From Ailanthus altissimus (lineage: Eukaryota; Streptophyta; Magnoliopsida; Sapindales; Simaroubaceae): a stretch of DNA of 64,000 bases. Below, piece by piece: positions 12,801-24,845 of this stretch. Positions within the stretch are counted from its first letter, which is position 1. Each line of letters starts with the position of its first letter. Location of the stretch: contig OX327712.1 in assembly GCA_946807835.1 (NCBI GenBank), positions 10,496,001 to 10,560,000 of the forward strand, given 5' to 3'. Under the pieces are notes generated by a model that had not been told where the DNA came from, searched no databases, and saw nothing but the letters and a program-made list of their open reading frames with translations. The position numbers and the translations under genes are program-made.

Positions 12801-14007
12801 TTCTGGTATTATTTTACCTTCGAATCATATGGAAGATAAATTTATTTGGACTTCTGCTCGGGATGGCTCCTTGTCATTAAAGGAAATTTACGCTTTTATT
12901 CAGAATCATACCACCTCCAATGTATTTTTATCTTCTCTTTGGAAGAATTTCTTTCCCCCCAAAGATTAGTATTTTTATATGGCGTCTACTTCAGTACCTT
13001 CTCCCAACAAATTTGATTTTGAGATCCCGTGGTATTTGCATTGTTTCTGCTTGCTCCTTTTGTTTGAAAGATTATGAATCGATTGATCATTTATTTGTTT
13101 CCTGCCCTTTTATTAAGGATCTTTGGGGTTGGCTTGCTTATAATTTTTGGACATATATTCCAAATGATACCTTAATTATAGATCTATGGTCTGCAATTCT
13201 TGCTAAGTCATGTGTATAACATATGCCCTATAGACATATGCCGTGGACATATGCCTTCAGTTGTATAACATTTGGCTTCTATCTGCAGCATACCTGTTAT
13301 ATTCTATTTGGCGCTGTCGTAAGCGTCTTCGGTTTGATAAGGTGGGTTATAGTCTACACAGGTTTAAAGCATATTGCCTTGCTCATATTCGTTTCTTTGT
13401 AGGTTTATATCCTAGATTTATCTCTTTTGGCCAGGACCGATTTATTTTAGAGGGATTGGGTATCAACCCTAAGCTTGGTCGCACTCCAAAAATTTCTGTG
13501 ATCTTTTGAAATTTTCCCACGGATGGATAGATTAAAGTAAATACAGACGAACTTTCTAAAGGTAATCTAGGAAGAGCAGTTTGTGGAGGAGTTTTTCGTG
13601 ATGAAAGAAATACTTTCCTTAGAGGCTTTTCTTACCTATTACAGATCGAGATGGCATTTTATGCTAAAATAATGGGAGCGATCGTGGCTATTGATATAAT
13701 TTATGCTCGTGGTTGGCATAGATTGATTCTAGAAACTGATTCTTTGTTCCTCATCAATCTCTTTTCCAATCCAAAGCTGAATCCTCCTTGGAATCTCATT
13801 ATTAGGTGAAAGAATTGTCAGTGTTGTGTGTCTAATATACATTTTTACTTTGTTCATTCTTTCAGAGAAAACAACAGTATTGTGAATTGCCTGACAAATA
13901 TTGGCTTGAAATGTGATGATCTTATATGGTGGGTGCGTCCACCATTTGCAATTTTATATTTGCTTCATAAAGATGCCATTGGTTACCCCAATTATAGATT
14001 TCATTGA
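9852..14007 (+). pseudogene. LINE ORF2 (endonuclease, reverse transcriptase, RNase H), broken
   Basis: Replication polyprotein of the LINE. The endonuclease starts at 9852 with WNVMGMAN, followed by AISEP, GDFNA (near 10250), LFFTWAR and SDHSPL, all in one frame with three in-frame stops. Reverse transcriptase follows across two frameshifts: SSSALGPDSF (near 11200), QMAFIRGRRI, LDITKAFDTISW, GVR-stop-GDPLSPLLF with TAG for the usual glutamine near 11771, and an intact YADD at 11908-11919. The thumb region is at 12048-12650, a zf-RVT knuckle (CSFC...H...C) at about 13050-13110, and a C-terminal RNase H at about 13520-13850. In RNase H the usual catalytic glutamate of AEIMGA is lysine (AKIMGA). 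The stop is at 14005-14007. Confidence 0.85.
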
Positions 14008-14186
14008 TATATTTTATATGATTGTAATCTTGCTAAACCTCTTCATTTTTCCTTTCTTTCTCATTTGGACATTATGAGCATTTTACGGGGTAAGGCACAT
14101 TACGTCCCTCTTTGAATTGTAATTTTATCCTTTTTAATATTTCAATAAATTTTTCTCGCTTGTCGAGATTCACCAAAAAAAAAAAA

Positions 14187-14203
14187 CAAGAAAATGAAGT
14201 AGC
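14187..14203 (+). repeat. Right target-site duplication of the LINE
   Basis: CAAGAAAATGAAGTAGC directly follows the LINE poly(A) tail and matches 7459-7475 at 15 of 17 positions. Confidence 0.7.
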
Positions 14204-14885
14204 AGCCTATAAAATTCATTTTGATGTGAAGAAGACTAAAGAAGATGTGATTAACTAATACAAAATTCAGTTTCCTAAGGTTGCAGGAAGTCCTGAAGCA
14301 GCTAAATATTAATTTCGAAGTTCTGCCTCTGAAGTGCTTATAAGAGAGTTTGAAAGTTGATTAACTAGCTTGCCATAGTCATACAAGTAGAGTCTCTTGA
14401 CAGTTGTTTCTTACAGGAAAAGCAGGAATGTATCCTAATCAATTTTAAAAACATCAAAGTTTAGAAACGGAAGTAGATTCTCTTTGCCAGCCTGATTAGA
14501 GTTGCGGGAGCGGGGACATCAAATTGTTGCAGTTTTAATATATTCTCTATAGGTTATAGTCAGGCAAATAGTTTGATGAATCTAATCAACTTGAGTTTGC
14601 GCATATTCTTATTCATCAATGATTGAATATCAGTTTAGTATTTGAATTGTCTGTATACAGATAAAGACCTGCACCTCATTTTTAAACAAGCAGTCAATTC
14701 TACCATTCTTCTGCTTCCTCAATTATCACAATACATTGCACCTTCAGAAATCTTGTACATGTCAATCTAATGTATCCCCAGAGAACCAGATTTAGGAGAC
14801 TAAGGAGTATTGTAGTAACATTTAGGAGACAGTCTAGAAGAATTTGTTTCGTTCTTGTTCTTTTATACATTGGATAAATCTAAAC
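14187..14885 (+). other. Unassigned stretch; possible host coding relic interrupted by the LINE
   Basis: One plus-strand frame from 14187 reads QENEVAAYKIHFDVKKTKED, then IQFPKVAGSPEAAKY and FRSSASEVLIREFES, to about 14356, with only two stops inside. Its amino-acid composition looks more gene-like than the surroundings, but I do not recognise a family. From about 14360 to 14885 I see no gene; the end of this stretch holds the 3' flank of the minus-strand gene that stops at 14886. Confidence 0.25.
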
Positions 14886-17090
14886 TCAAAATGCTGCATA
14901 AGATAACTGCTCTAAGTGGCCATGCACTGTGATTTTCTTATCAATTAGTGCAATAAATTCAGCTGTAACACTCAGAGCATTGACAGAGGCTAATGAGCTA
15001 AGGCTGAATGACAGCAAGCTTTCTCCCCCACCAGCCAAATCTGAAACCCCCCGGAACACAACAGTGGGCACTCCATTTGACAGACATGTCTGCGAATATA
15101 ATACCAATATGAACAAGTATTATAATTTATAATAATCTGTAGAGAAACGATTTTTATGAATTTTATATTCGATAACTCACCATTACAATGGCAGCACTCT
15201 CTTCATCAACGGTTGAGACATTAAACTGTTTGTAAAGAAATTCTCTATATGCCACATTGTCAAGGAATATATCAGCAGTTGAACCCCTCAGTCCAAAAAT
15301 TACTTTTGGTGTCTCTGGCAGGCAATACGTGTCATTTAAACATTGTTGCAACTCTAAATCCTGCAACAGGATGCGGAATTATTTCACATGCAGTATCAGA
15401 ATTAAAATGGCTGGCATTTTTATCATTTCTACTAACAAAATGTAGATCAACATTCAGTACGGGAAATAAGAGAGAAATCATTTTGTATTTTGTTAATGGC
15501 AGAACAATTTGAAATACAAGACAATGACATACCTGAAGTTGAGTGGCAATGTCATACCACTCTGAATCTACTTGAAGCCAGAATAATTCCTCCATTGGTT
15601 TACCAACAGAGTACAATTGACCTGGGGTAAACTCTATCTCTGCCAGCAAATTGTCTCCTCTTTCCGGATAATTGAAGGCTCCAAATTTCAATTCTGGCAA
15701 TTGCCCCTTTTCCGACTTGAATTCCTTCACAAACAGATGGAATAGATTAACAACATCCCACAAACCAACAAACCTTTCCATTAAAAATTTATTCTCTATA
15801 ATTAATGGCCTTAAAGCAAGTTTTAACTGCATATATCATATACCTTCCATTTCCAAGAACTTGTGAAGGCAACATACTTCATCACGCTAACGTCCCCAAG
15901 AGACAATGAATCATTTGCACTTCCAGCTGTGCCATAATGTACTATCCCTTTAATATCAAATACATCAAGTAGAATTTGCACTGTTATACCTGCATTTAAC
16001 TAAATACAACACTCAAAGGTCAAGCTCCGAAAAGAATGTATAAGAAACAATATGATTTGTGAAGATATGTTCATGAATTGAAGTTCTACCAGGTTCCGAA
16101 AAATATAAGTATGCTAATTGTCATAACAAATGAAAGTGAAGTTAATCACAACTGGTAATACTGAAAGGAGAATTGTAAGCTTACCGTTTGCTCCCCTGTC
16201 ATTACATAGATAATGTCTACATTCTTAATCTTCCCAATGTTGAATCTTCTTCCTAAGAAACAACCATATGTATATATATTAATATAAATATAAATATATA
16301 CAAACAACGGAATTATAAAAAAAAATCTAAATTGCTATATGAGACTCATTGACAGGACTTTTCCTAGAAAAAAGAGGTTCATGGTTTTCGAAAAAGGTAA
16401 AAATTTAGCCCTTCAAAAATAAATCACTTGAATAAATTAGTAGTTCTGCATTAATTCATAGATTTAATCTCGCATTAAGAACCAAGCCAAGGTACTTCAA
16501 AACAGAGTTCTATATTGATAGCAATAAAATGATAATATCATAAGGTTCACAAATTCTTATAATGCATTTCACATTGGATTTTTTGAGATTTGAGTGATTA
16601 CCATTTGTTCAGTTGACAGTTGCAGATCAATCATTTCCAATAAGTGACAGATAAAACTATTTTGCTTCCAATGTTTTTCCACATGTAAACAGACAGCAAT
16701 AATGTACCATACCTTCCTAGCCCTTCTTTAGGAAACATATTCTAGATCAAGAAGGATATTTTGGTCTTTTAAATTCACATGTTTCAATTTACATTATATG
16801 AAATTAAACATTTTGCAGAATCTGTAAAGAACTTAAGGTATATAAAATAATATCAGGAAAGAGAGAGTAGCACCAGCCAAGTCAACCCAGGGTATATCTG
16901 AGCTATGAACAAATAAACCAGAAGTTTTCAACGCCAATTCTTCAGTAGGATAAGCCATAACAAGTCCAATATAAGGCCCTCCATTTTCATTCACTCTATC
17001 AACAATCCCATGCATGGGATGACTGCTCCTCAGCTGCATACTATATTGCACCATCACCAATAACTCCAGCACCACCCACTTCAAATCCAT
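14886..17090 (-). CDS. Bark storage protein / nucleoside phosphorylase-like (PNP_UDP family)
   Basis: Six exons on the minus strand: 17090-16874, 16252-16185, 15999-15844, 15724-15533, 15360-15181 and 15089-14886, all with GT-AG borders. They sum to 1017 bases, encoding 338 residues, close to the family's usual length. The start at 17090 was chosen because it gives a signal-peptide-like N-terminus (MDLKWVVLELLVMVQYS), suggesting entry to the secretory pathway. Family marks are GPYIGLVMAYPTEE in exon 1, GEQT at the end of exon 2, HYGTAGSAND (residues 116-125), VDEESAA (262-268) and VFRGVSDLAGGGES (from residue 282). The family is homologous to purine nucleoside phosphorylases and MTA/SAH nucleosidases; members such as poplar bark storage protein act as seasonal nitrogen reserves in vacuoles. 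Whether this copy keeps enzyme activity cannot be told from sequence. Confidence 0.9.
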
Positions 17091-20000
17091 AGCCCATGTC
17101 TGCCCTTGCTCTTCTATTAACATTGTCGTTGACCACCGTTTGACCAAATGGATCAAAGTTAAATGACGATGATGAAGATCCTGTGCGTAGCAATTCTCCG
17201 GAAAGTAGGAGAAAGTGCAACAGATTGTCAACTTTGTTGGATTACGTGTACTCAGGATTAGCTGGGTAACTTTACATATAACAATTATGGTCTATCTGCC
17301 GGTGAAAGGATGGGTAGATGGGCATAACCAAATGAATTGAACCATGTGAAACACGACGTTTGATAATTGTGCAGAGACAAGGAATTAAAATTAAACAAAT
17401 AAATACAGATAGTGCCATACAGGACAACAAAAGATCTACTCTACCGGTTAGAAGCTTATCTGGGTCTGGGTTCTAGTAGATAATATTTAAAAATGTATGC
17501 TCAGTGTCATTTTAAAATGATATATTATTTAACTTTTTGACAGAAAAAAAAAAAAGATCATTCATACTTAGTAAACCCTTTCAATCACATAATATTACTT
17601 AGGCTTAAGATATTTAAACCTACTAAAAAATATTTAACACTCATTTTAAATAAAAGCATTTAGTAATTAAATACCCCCATAGTGAATTATTATTATTTAT
17701 ATAGTAATATAATTTTTTTTTAAAATTATTTTATTTTCTTTACAAAATTGATCAAGTAAAAATGATGAAAAGTCAAGTAAGGATTGTTGTTATACAAAAA
17801 TATTCAAGGGTCTAATTCTAAGCCCACACACGTGTACATATAACAAAGTAAATTACATGACTCAAGCCACTTTAATGGGCATCAACTTGTGAATCGTAAT
17901 TTAGTAAATATAGGATTGTACAAAGGCCTAAAGTATGTGTACCTCAAGGCGAAGGTTCACTTAGGGGTATTAGCTCAAATATAGAAAAATCCATATTGCT
18001 AAGATTAATGGAAAGACACAAAACTTAATAAACACTTTATATATTTTTACCTAATAACTCAATCATAATAATCCTTTATTTGGAATAAAATAAGTATATT
18101 GCTTATTTTATTTGAAAATTTTGTTTCTCCTTTAATGAGATTATAACTAATTAAATATGCAAAAATTTTAAAGGACAAAAGTAAAATATGGTGTTTTAAT
18201 CTAACACAAACTCTAAACCTTATAAAAAAAGCCTTGCATTGCATATAAATTATGATTATCTATATTCATTTAGCATCATTAAATACCATTAAGCAGGATC
18301 CCACTATCTCGGCTCATCATTCACCATGGTTTACTACTCAACTTTTAGTCACTAAACTCCACCATTTATCATCCATTACTCAAAATTCATTTGTTATTGA
18401 TGAAACCTCAAACCCAATCCACTTACTTAAGCATCTTTGCATCCTACATTATCACTAAAAGCACATCAAAGGCCCTTGATATAGATTTTTATTGTTTTTA
18501 GTCATAAACTATGGCTTGAAGCCTTTGAGAAACATAAACCCTAGTTTTGATCTTGGGTCATCCATGACATTATAGTATCATATTACTTGGCACATTTTTT
18601 AACATAATTAATGGTTCCACATCTGTCCTTGGGCTGTGTATTTATATAAATTCTAAAGAAGCCCAATCACATACATCAACCTTATGAGGTGTATCCCTTT
18701 TGGGAACCTCGAACTAGAGTTCATGTGGCCTAAAACCTTAGTTGTCATTTACGTAAAAACATTGCCATTCAACATACATCGCCCATACACATATACTCAT
18801 CACTTGAGACACATGTCCTCTCCATTATTTATTATACAAGTTCAGCTCCTACATTTATCACAGATTAAAGTCGTGATTATAGGATAGCCAAGAATTTGAT
18901 TTTTTTGCGATAGCTATACAAATTCTCAACATCAACTTCTTGAACTTTAGGAGATCTTTAAAAATCTGGTAGTCCTTCTCCCAAAATTCATAGAGGTGAA
19001 GAGGTTGATACTTATTTTCAAGCCTAAACCCATCTCTAAACAGCTTGGCACATCAACTCAAAACCACTACAACTGAAAAGGTTATTCTACATCACAGTGT
19101 CCTAATACCACCCCCAAATAAGGATTAATAAATGAAAAAAAAACTATTATCACTCTTTAAGTTCTTCATATATATATGTATATATCTTTTGCTTGAATTT
19201 TATTTTTAGAAAATAACCTATTTCTGCCATAAAAATTCCCCAACACAAATAAGAAATAGTCCTCATATATAGATTTTTATTGTCTTTAGCCAAAGATTTT
19301 TAAAATAACCTATTTCTCTTAATAAACTATTGTCCACTTTTCTTTTTTTTGAGACTGAGATATTAGATCAATCAAGTCTTGATATACATAAAACCATGCA
19401 GTTGTAGAAATAAATTCTTAACTTTAAATCTTAAGCTCTATCAACAAAAATTAAGAAATAAAATTTATCATTCAATTCAATCAAGAACTAATAAAGATGA
19501 TAGGTTGTCCGATACCAAAACAAGAATTCCGTTTGGATGATCTCCAATTCAAGTTGATTCTATTCTACCAAACATGGATAACTGGATTTTGATTTTGTTA
19601 TTTCTAAAAATTGAAGATAATTTAAATATAATTTTATTATTAAGACGATTAATTCCATTTGAACTTTAATTTTTTTTTTTTTTGGGTCTAGTTTCATATA
19701 TATAGATATAGAATCAATTGTGGTATAAGTAATAATGGATTTATTTATTAAAAATAACAACAATATAAAAATTTAATCCTATGATGTTATATTTGATCTT
19801 TGAGTGCTGTTAGAGTAAAATATAAGAGTAGTGCTAAGCTTATATAATTAGTGTGCAGAGTTTGTATTTGAATTGAGGTATCTATTATTGATTGGTACTA
19901 AAAAATTATTCTATTGATAAAAAGTAAAAAATAAAAATTACTTAAGAAATAGTAGTCAATGACATTAATTAAAATACATGTTTTGTATCCAATTATGTAA

Positions 20001-20559
20001 ATATATCACTACTCAAAATATTATGACTTGTTCACTATTATTTTTGAGGGCCCATTTCCATTTTCGTTCACACAAAAGGTATAAAACTTGGATAGTTTAC
20101 AATGTGACTTTTACGAATTAGAATTGGACCATAAATTATAAAGAGAAAATACCTTGCACATGTTATCTTCATTTTACAAAACAAAAGGCAACATATTATT
20201 TAAAATAAAGAGATCACATGGACCTATTTTTCTTTCTTTCTTTCTTTTTTCTCGGTTATCTTTTCTTCTTATGCGCATATAGGTCAAAGGTTAGTCAAAA
20301 AGAAGCTTGGCAGCAACTAGCTAGATGGTTATGCAAGTGGTTCAGGTTGCTATGCAAGCTGATATTTTCCCACCAATAAGTTTATTAAGCAAGGCTCTTC
20401 TCCATGTTTCCTGATTCTTTTTTTATTTGAATAATTACTTAGCAAATGTTCTCTGCTCTACTCATTGAAATAAAAATCCAGAAAGTTTATTCTTTTCAAT
20501 ACAATTTTCTTTTATATTCCTATTAATCAAACAACTTTGTTTTGTATTTTTTACATGGT
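17091..20559. other. AT-rich intergenic DNA
   Basis: This is the 5' flank of the bark-storage-like gene followed by AT-rich sequence. Short frames at 18252-18458 and 18684-18887 have no recognisable motifs. Poly(T) and poly(A) runs are common (for example 19670-19683). A pyrimidine run with repeated TTTC lies near 20230-20255. I see no gene or element that I can name. Confidence 0.5.
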
Positions 20560-22050
20560 AATAGAGTTCTCAATGGAAAACTTCAACACTTGCCATAAAT
20601 ATTGTTTCTGCAAGTCAAAATATTGCTTCAATCACATATAATTTTCATTCGACTATCAAACTTGGTTGATAAGATTTTGTAATTTGAAGATTTCAAGTTC
20701 TCGCTGCACTAAGAGGTAACCGGCTTCAAGACCTGGTTATTGGTGTGAAATGTTTTCCTGCACAACACATAAGGATGGTGAATTCACATAGATCCAGTGT
20801 AGTTTTTGAGAATCATGAATTTTGATCATGGATGAAGCTGGTTCAAACCTTGCTTGGTTGGATTTTCTCCATGGTAGATAACATTCTCAGTTTGATAAAT
20901 GGAAGTAGGTTAAGCAGTTAACTGTAGAATGTTATTTGTCCTGCTCATAAGGATGGTGAATGCAACCATTTGTCAAAAAAAGAGGTTTTGTTCAAATCAG
21001 AAGGGTAGGAATGGTGGTGGTAACAATAGCCTTGGTGGACCAACTGGTAAAAGTGCTCCTAGACCTGCATATGTGGCTGCTTATTCCACACATGAGAATC
21101 TAATTGATGATGTCTGGTTGACTGAAGAAAGAATTGTTGGAACTACTGATCCAAACTGGTATCTTGACTAAGGTGTTACTCATCACCTCACACTTGATGT
21201 TGACAATCTTGGTACTAAACATGAGTTCTTAGGTACTGTAAAAATTATCATTAGTAATAGAATTGGATTAAATATGCTTTTTATTGGCAACTCATGTTTT
21301 AAGTCAAAGTCCGGTGCGTCTTTGTTGTTCAAAGATCTTTTATATTTTCCTACAATTATCAAAATTTAATTAGTACTTCAAAACTTTTCACTAATAGTGA
21401 TGTGCTTCTATAGTTTCACTCTAAGGTTTGTTTTGTTAAGGACAAGAAGATGTGGACCATTCTGTTCAGAGCATTGCTATGAAATGGTGATAGAAGTAAC
21501 AGCTCTGAACTTTTACAATTATTAATTATCAAAATCCGCAATCTTTTGTTGTTAAGTCTTCTTTGACGTGTTCAATGTTGTCTTGTTTATCTTTGAGGCA
21601 TTTTGTAACATAAATAAAGATCAAATCAATGCCCGTGACTCCTGTAAACAATCTTGTAATACAACTATAATAAATTGTTCTTTTCAATATTTTATGTCAA
21701 ATGTTTCTAAGATTGTTCCAACACTTCATGATTATGATCTTTGGCATCTAAGATTAGGTCATCCCAATTCTTATATTTTTGATGTCTGTGTTACTTTGTA
21801 AGCCATTATTTGTAAGACATACAAATCTTAGACCTGGTTTTTGTTATGCATGTCAAATAAGAAAGCTTCATAAGATTCATTTTTCTTATAGTGCTATTGA
21901 AACCCCACATCCTTTAGAGCTGATATATGCAGATCTTTGGGTCCTGCTTTATGTCTTTCTAGGTAAGGATATCGATTTATATCATTTTTTAAGATGATTT
22001 TTTAGGTAGTCTTGTCTCTTTCCTTCAAAGGTTAAATTTGATGCCTTGAG
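20560..22050 (+). pseudogene. Copia gag, protease and pre-integrase fossil
   Basis: Reading on the plus strand gives decayed Ty1/Copia domains in order: a gag N-terminus with VLAALRGNRLQDLVIG near 20700, a glycine-rich linker (NQKGRNGGGNN) near 21000, a protease-like segment with NWYLD-stop-GVTHHLT at 21153-21190, and a GAG-pre-integrase block DLWHLRLGHPNSYIF near 21740 followed by CYACQIRKLHKIHFS and HPLELIYADLW at 21845-21945. This is a different Copia lineage from the minus-strand element at the left, with no sequence likeness beyond the shared domains. It ends before the integrase core. Reverse transcriptase is absent and no LTRs were recognised. Confidence 0.7.
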
Positions 22051-22092
22051 TAACTTCATTTATTTTAAAACTTAAGTTGAAAAATAATTTAA

Positions 22093-22661
22093 CACTACTA
22101 AAAAATTTGATTTTACTTATAGAAATTTTATAACAAAAATATATCGTTATCAAAAATTTGTGATAGAATCTATCTCGAATTTTATGCTTTCAGTAATTTG
22201 TGATAGATTCTATCTAATTTTATTTTTTATTACAAATCAATGATAAAAGATATTAAGAAATAAATAATATGTTAGTAATGGATATGTTTTCAAATTATTT
22301 AATAAAAATTAATTAATTTTGATGTGAAAATTCAAAATGATATCGTTTAATTTAAAAAAATTTACTACCACAAATTTGTAATATATGCTATCACTAATTG
22401 GTGATAGAATATACTAGGAAATATTTTTTATATATTAGTGACAAATATGTTTTTAAAATAATTAATAAATATATTATAAATCCAACGTGTCAATGCATAT
22501 ACACGTCTATATTTATTTTAAAAAACCTATGGAACAATGTCATTTCATTATTTGGTTATGTATTTGATTATTTTAAAATGATGATGAGAAAGACAAAATC
22601 CATATCCCCGCATTCTACCATTCTATTTATGCCCTCCATCTCTATTTCCTCAAATCGCCAT
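22093..22661 (+). mobile_element. CACTA-like terminus with subterminal repeats
   Basis: CACTACTAAAAAATTTGAT at 22093 matches the start of many plant CACTA elements. Behind it a motif close to 'tttgtgatagaatctatct' recurs at about 22157, 22196 and 22398 (tggtgatagaatatact), as expected for subterminal transposase-binding repeats. I could not find the matching inverted end, so this may be a fragment. Confidence 0.45.
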
Positions 22662-22930
22662 CACTACTAGAAAACTAGGCTTCACCGATATTATGCTATA
22701 AATACTTTTTTACATAGTGTCAGTAAATATACATTTATGACTAATAAGATAGAACTGTGTCAGGCTAATTGACACTTTATAGAAGTGTCAATGAATTGTT
22801 GATATCATAGTATTAGAAATATAAAATATCAGTGAATTATTGATATTATAGTATCAAAAACATGAAGTGTCATTGAATTAATGATACTATAAGATCAAAA
22901 AAAACTTAAAACTACATAGTTTTAATTAGA
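22662..22930 (+). mobile_element. Second CACTA-like terminus
   Basis: CACTACTAGAAAACTAGGC at 22662 is a typical CACTA-type end. Subterminal repeats around 'agtgtca.tgaatt.atgatact' follow at about 22790, 22830 and 22870. No partner inverted terminus was found within the window. Confidence 0.5.
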
Positions 22931-23039
22931 AAAATAATAATTTTTTTATTTTTTATTAAAAATGTTAATTATTAAAAATAATTAAATTTGTAAAAATTAA
23001 TATGTTGAAAAAAATACTAATTAAGAAAACAAAGAAGGC

Positions 23040-23399
23040 TTTGAAGTACAAATTAATTATTGAGAAAATAAAGTATTGAAAAATAAATTATTTTTTTTAT
23101 AAAAAAAAGGCCTTAAACAACATTGTTTTGAGCGTAATAATTTTTTTTTTTTAAATGCCCCAAAATGACATCGCTTTGGGGTTAAAAGAAATTTTTTAAA
23201 ACAAAAAGAAAGAAAACCCCAAACGACGTTGTTTTTAGGACATAACTCAGGATAGGGCACCGGGATATTTTTGGGACACGAGTTAGTTTTGGCCCATGTC
23301 CTTAATTGGTCAAATTTTATATTTTTACGTCATTTTATTTTTTAGTATTGGGCTAAATTTAAGTGTTTAGACTATTTTTGGCCACTTTTTTGTATTTTT
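23040..23399. other. Low-complexity AT-rich stretch with ACGACGTTG-type motifs
   Basis: Poly(A) and poly(T) runs alternate with short 'aacgacgttgttt' and 'aaatgacatcgcttt' motifs. A similar style recurs at 40290-40480. No gene is apparent; the short minus-strand frame here is rich in lysine and phenylalanine only because of the base runs. Confidence 0.4.
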
Positions 23400-23742
23400 T
23401 ATTAAATGTTATAAGTAATCTAAATTCAATTTTAATTTTAATTATGTTAAATGTTATAATTTTGATTCTAATTTTAATTTAATTATGTTAAATATTATAA
23501 TTTTAATTCCAATTCGAATTTCAATTAGTTAAATATTATAATTACAAATCCAATTTAATTTTCAATTAAGTTAAATGTAATAATTCTGATTCTAATTTTA
23601 ATTTCAATTACGTTAAATGTAATAATTTCGATTCTAATTCGAATTCCAAATCCGATTTCAATTTTGATTATGTTAAATACTATAATTTTACATTTGATTT
23701 CAATTTCGATTATGTTAAATATTATATTCCAATTCAAATTCC
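23400..23742 (+). repeat. AT-rich 42-bp minisatellite, first locus
   Basis: Units of about 41-42 bases built on 'atgttaaat.ttataatttt' followed by 'gattctaattttaattt' repeat with variation. The same unit in reverse complement makes up 51900-53060. The array ends exactly where the truncated Gypsy LTR begins. Confidence 0.75.
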
Positions 23743-24845
23743 TCAATGTGAATTGTTACCTAAACTTTAATATCTTTATTAGCCTCGATTGATGGTCAAT
23801 TAAATATATCTTACCCTTAATAATTATTTATATGTTTATAGTAATCAGATAAAGAAAAAAACTTATTAAGAACTAGTATTATTACAATATATATCATATG
23901 AGTATATGTCTATCTCACATGAAACTTATAACAATTATGCCATGATTATATATCAGTCCGCCTATGGCTAAATACAAAAACCTCTTCCTCAAGTTTTTTA
24001 TGGTTTCTAAAACAATCTAAATATTGGCAAGATAAATGAAAGTATTAAGCATAGATAAATTGAACAATTCTAATGATTGATTTTATAAAATAAGAAAATA
24101 ATTAAATTCAATTTACATATCGAGTTCAATATTGCAACCCCGAAAATAAAACTTACTTCATGGTGAAAAATAGAATTTTAGAACAATAATTTATGATCAT
24201 CATTGAAAATAAAAGAAACAAGTAAGAAAAAAGAAATACAAAAGTGCCCTAATTTCGCGTCTTCTCTTGTTAACTTACTACAAAATCTTATTTGATCTTC
24301 AAATCTAATTCTAAACTCTCTAAAACTTGTTCTCTTTAGTGTTCTCTCTTTTTGAATGTGTTTTTGGCTTCAAAATAACTTTATTTATAGGTTCGTTGTT
24401 TCATAATAATGCAAACGACTCGTCTAAGCTAAGTTAGGATTTTTCCTTTTGTTGCCCCTTGGTGCCACGATGCTCAACTTTTGTTTTAGGGTACTTTTGT
24501 TTGTCATGTTGGCACTAACCTTTGGACATTGTGGTGTTGACCTCTGAGTATTGTAGTACTAAAACATTGGCTTGGGACTCTTCATTTATAGGTTCTAATG
24601 CCTCAACCTTAAGTGTAGAGCGCTACGACACTTAGGTTCTACCTTAACTCTTGATTTTCTACTTCTAATGCCGCAATCTTAGTTGTTCTGGCATCAAAGC
24701 ACTCTCATCATTTTCTTCTTTATGTTTCTCTTTCAATTATTTTTACTTATTTCTTGTGTTATTTGCCTTTAACATATAAATCAACAAAAATATGCATAAA
24801 TTGTCAAATAATTGAAATTAAACAAGTAAATATCAAGTTTGCATT
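23743..24845 (-). repeat. Gypsy 3' LTR, truncated
   Basis: Aligns by eye with 27330-28425 in the same orientation; shared blocks include 'gagtatatgtctatctcacatga' near 23900 and 27482, and the 'agacattggcttgggac' tract near 24560 and 28157. About 300 bases at its left end, present in the other copy, are replaced by the minisatellite. As the element reads on the minus strand, this is its 3' LTR. Confidence 0.7.

Larger units (their letters stand above)
7476..14186 (+). mobile_element. Nearly full-length plant L1-type LINE
   Basis: The element has all the parts of a plant L1 LINE in order: a GC-rich 5' leader (7476-8414), ORF1 with DUF4283 and a zinc knuckle, ORF2 with endonuclease, reverse transcriptase, zinc-finger and RNase H regions, a short 3' region and a 12-base poly(A) tail at 14175-14186. 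Imperfect 17-bp target duplications flank it. Length is about 6.7 kb, as expected for a full-length copy. Several stops and frameshifts make it non-autonomous now, but the domains are still easy to read, so the insertion is not very old. A 20-bp direct repeat (agtaaccaatgatttggcta) occurs at 7470-7489 and 7556-7575, so the true 5' end could be 60-90 bases further in. Confidence 0.85.

Noticed and set aside
15249..15866. Several plus-strand frames of 60-87 codons
   Set aside because: They are antisense to exons 4 and 5 of the bark-storage-like gene and match no family.
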